Below, one piece after another: positions 38,097 through 38,788 of a stretch of DNA of 38,788 nt. The notes beneath the pieces are model-generated. The model was given only the letters and a program-made list of their open reading frames with translations, did no database searches and had not been told where the DNA came from. The position numbers were made by a program, and so were the translations under genes. The first letter of the stretch is position 1. Every line of letters begins with the position of its first letter. Location of the stretch: positions 1-38,788 of the IMG/VR virus record IMGVR_UViG_3300025679_000014; one strand, written 5' to 3'. The DNA is from a virus.

Positions 38097-38534
38097 ATGT
38101 GGAATTTGGACTCCGTGGTGCTAAAAATAAGCGACGAAAAGCCGCCGATTTGGGACGAAGCCCACAAGCTGTTTACTTTAGATGACAGCCAGACCGTTTA
38201 CACCTACGGCGACACCATCTACAACCCCGGCGGCATCGGCATCGACATCATGCTCTTGGAGCACGAGAAGGCGCACTTTTGCGAGCAAGAAGCGCACGCC
38301 GGAGGGCCGGCGGGATGGTGGAAGCAATACTTCGCCGACGACCAATTCAGGTGGGATCAGGAGTTTGAAGCGTTTTGGTACCAGTACCGGGAGTTCTGCC
38401 GCCAGGAAATAAACCGCGACAAGCGATTCAGGTACCGCCTTCACTTGGCAAAGCAATTCATCGCCGGAAGCAATGGCATCGACACGGGAGTGCAGCAGGT
38501 TGTAACATTATTAAAGTCCCACATCCACAAGTAA
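38097..38534 (+). CDS. Putative HExxH zinc metallopeptidase-like protein
   Basis: A 145-aa protein. LLEHEKAHFCEQ contains H56-E57-K58-A59-H60, the HExxH zincin signature, in a predicted helix. It is followed by GGPAGWWKQYFADDQFRWDQ and EFEAFWYQYREF, where E89 or E91 could be a third zinc ligand. I recognise the pattern from many small phage proteins of unknown substrate. Its role here is unknown. It starts one nucleotide after the previous stop. Confidence 0.65.
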   Translation: MWNLDSVVLKISDEKPPIWDEAHKLFTLDDSQTVYTYGDTIYNPGGIGIDIMLLEHEKAHFCEQEAHAGGPAGWWKQYFADDQFRWDQEFEAFWYQYREFCRQEINRDKRFRYRLHLAKQFIAGSNGIDTGVQQVVTLLKSHIHK

Positions 38535-38535
38535 C

Positions 38536-38715
38536 ATGAGCGCCGACGTTTACTGCAACGGCAAGCGGAGGTACGGCAGCCGGAACGAGGCCGAGCGAAC
38601 GCGCGACTGGCGATGGGAAGAATCGCACGTGAGGCTGCGAGTTTACGAATGCCCGATTTGTTTTGACTGGCATTTGACGAGCGACGTGGAAAACAAAGTG
38701 CGAAGGAAACAATAA
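38536..38715 (+). CDS. 59-aa zinc-ribbon-like protein
   Basis: From ATG 38536, one nucleotide after the preceding stop, to TAA 38713-38715. KRRYGSRNEAERTRDWRWEE, then VYECPICFDWHLTS. The C-P-I-C pair with a His and an earlier Cys resembles small phage zinc ribbons of the form YECP-x-C-x2-WHLTS. Basic at both ends, so nucleic-acid binding is plausible. Confidence 0.6.
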   Translation: MSADVYCNGKRRYGSRNEAERTRDWRWEESHVRLRVYECPICFDWHLTSDVENKVRRKQ

Positions 38716-38719
38716 AACC

Positions 38720-38780
38720 ATGAAATATCTATCACTATTCACCGGCATTGGAGGGTTTGAGCTAGGAATTGAAAAGGATA
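38720..38780 (+). CDS. C5-cytosine DNA methyltransferase, 3' truncated
   Basis: Only about 20 codons remain before the terminal poly-G. MKYLSLFTGIGGFELGIEKD matches motif I of C5-cytosine methyltransferases (FTGIGGFELG), the SAM-binding loop. The start AAAACCATG follows the genome's leader type. The catalytic Cys and target domain lie beyond the contig. It differs in class from the fragment at the other end of the window, so the two ends are not halves of one gene. Confidence 0.85.
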
Positions 38781-38788
38781 GGGGGGGG
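38781..38788. other. Poly-G at contig end, probable artefact
   Basis: Eight G residues break the methyltransferase frame. With the G-run at the other end they most likely reflect low-signal base calls and not a biological terminus. Confidence 0.7.

Noticed and set aside
1-38788. CRISPR arrays, IS elements, attachment sites, integrase.
   Set aside because: No regularly spaced repeats, no transposase or recombinase frame and no terminal direct repeats were found by eye.

Overview
The window is most of the genome of a tailed double-stranded DNA phage, long-tailed and probably siphovirus-like, with Mu-type head genes. It is about 38.8 kb and every credible gene lies on the + strand. Runs of G at both ends look like sequencing or assembly artefacts. 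The first gene (an N6/N4 DNA methyltransferase) is cut at its 5' side and the last (a C5 DNA methyltransferase) at its 3' side, so a piece of genome is missing between the ends. I see no integrase, no recognisable repressor, no DNA polymerase, primase or replicative helicase, and no tRNA gene.

Layout. (1) 12-9175: methyltransferase fragment, terminase small and large subunits, a portal fused to a MuF-like minor head protein, a Mu I-like protease/scaffold, capsid cement protein, major capsid protein, a three-way-junction RNA structure, and structural proteins. (2) 9182-12949: structural/fibre genes and small proteins, with an intrinsic terminator at 9800-9837. (3) 12965-21204: Mu gp36-like connector, virion morphogenesis protein, tail terminator candidate, tail tube protein with an inserted domain, tail assembly chaperones joined by a -1 frameshift, a 931-aa tape measure, and a tail hub protein. 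(4) 21208-22320: a self-contained cassette with its own promoter, a structured ~290-nt leader, four small overlapping genes including an HNH-like protein, and a closing hairpin. (5) 22338-25493: tail tip/receptor-binding candidates, a membrane-anchored coiled coil, a papain-like protein and a holin candidate, followed by hairpins and tandem terminators. (6) 25690-38780: early/accessory region of small genes, many with zinc-finger cysteines, plus a secreted transglycosylase, RecT, a second methyltransferase, a PD-(D/E)XK nuclease fused to an FtsK-type translocase, a winged-helix protein, a RusA-like resolvase and a HExxH protein.

Host. Genes outside the cassette lack Shine-Dalgarno sites; most starts sit behind an A-rich leader, and 14 read AACCATG. 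Promoters look like sigma-70 with extended -10 elements (TGnTATAAT), which argues against Bacteroidota. The transglycosylase resembles proteins I associate with Patescibacteria (CPR), so an uncultured bacterium that initiates translation without SD, possibly a patescibacterium, is my best inference. TGA is used as a stop.

How it fits together. The head and tail genes form a complete morphogenesis set. The accessory region carries annealing (RecT), end-processing (nuclease-translocase) and branch-resolution (RusA) functions but no replisome. Consensus DnaA boxes (TTATNCACA) sit just upstream of four accessory-region promoters, three of which also share an 18-nt motif. The phage may therefore rely on the host initiator DnaA for transcription or replication. 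The strongest candidates for new biology are the nuclease-FtsK fusion, the DnaA-box promoters, the SD-bearing HNH cassette with its structured leader, and two structured RNAs at 8103-8172 and 35448-35551.
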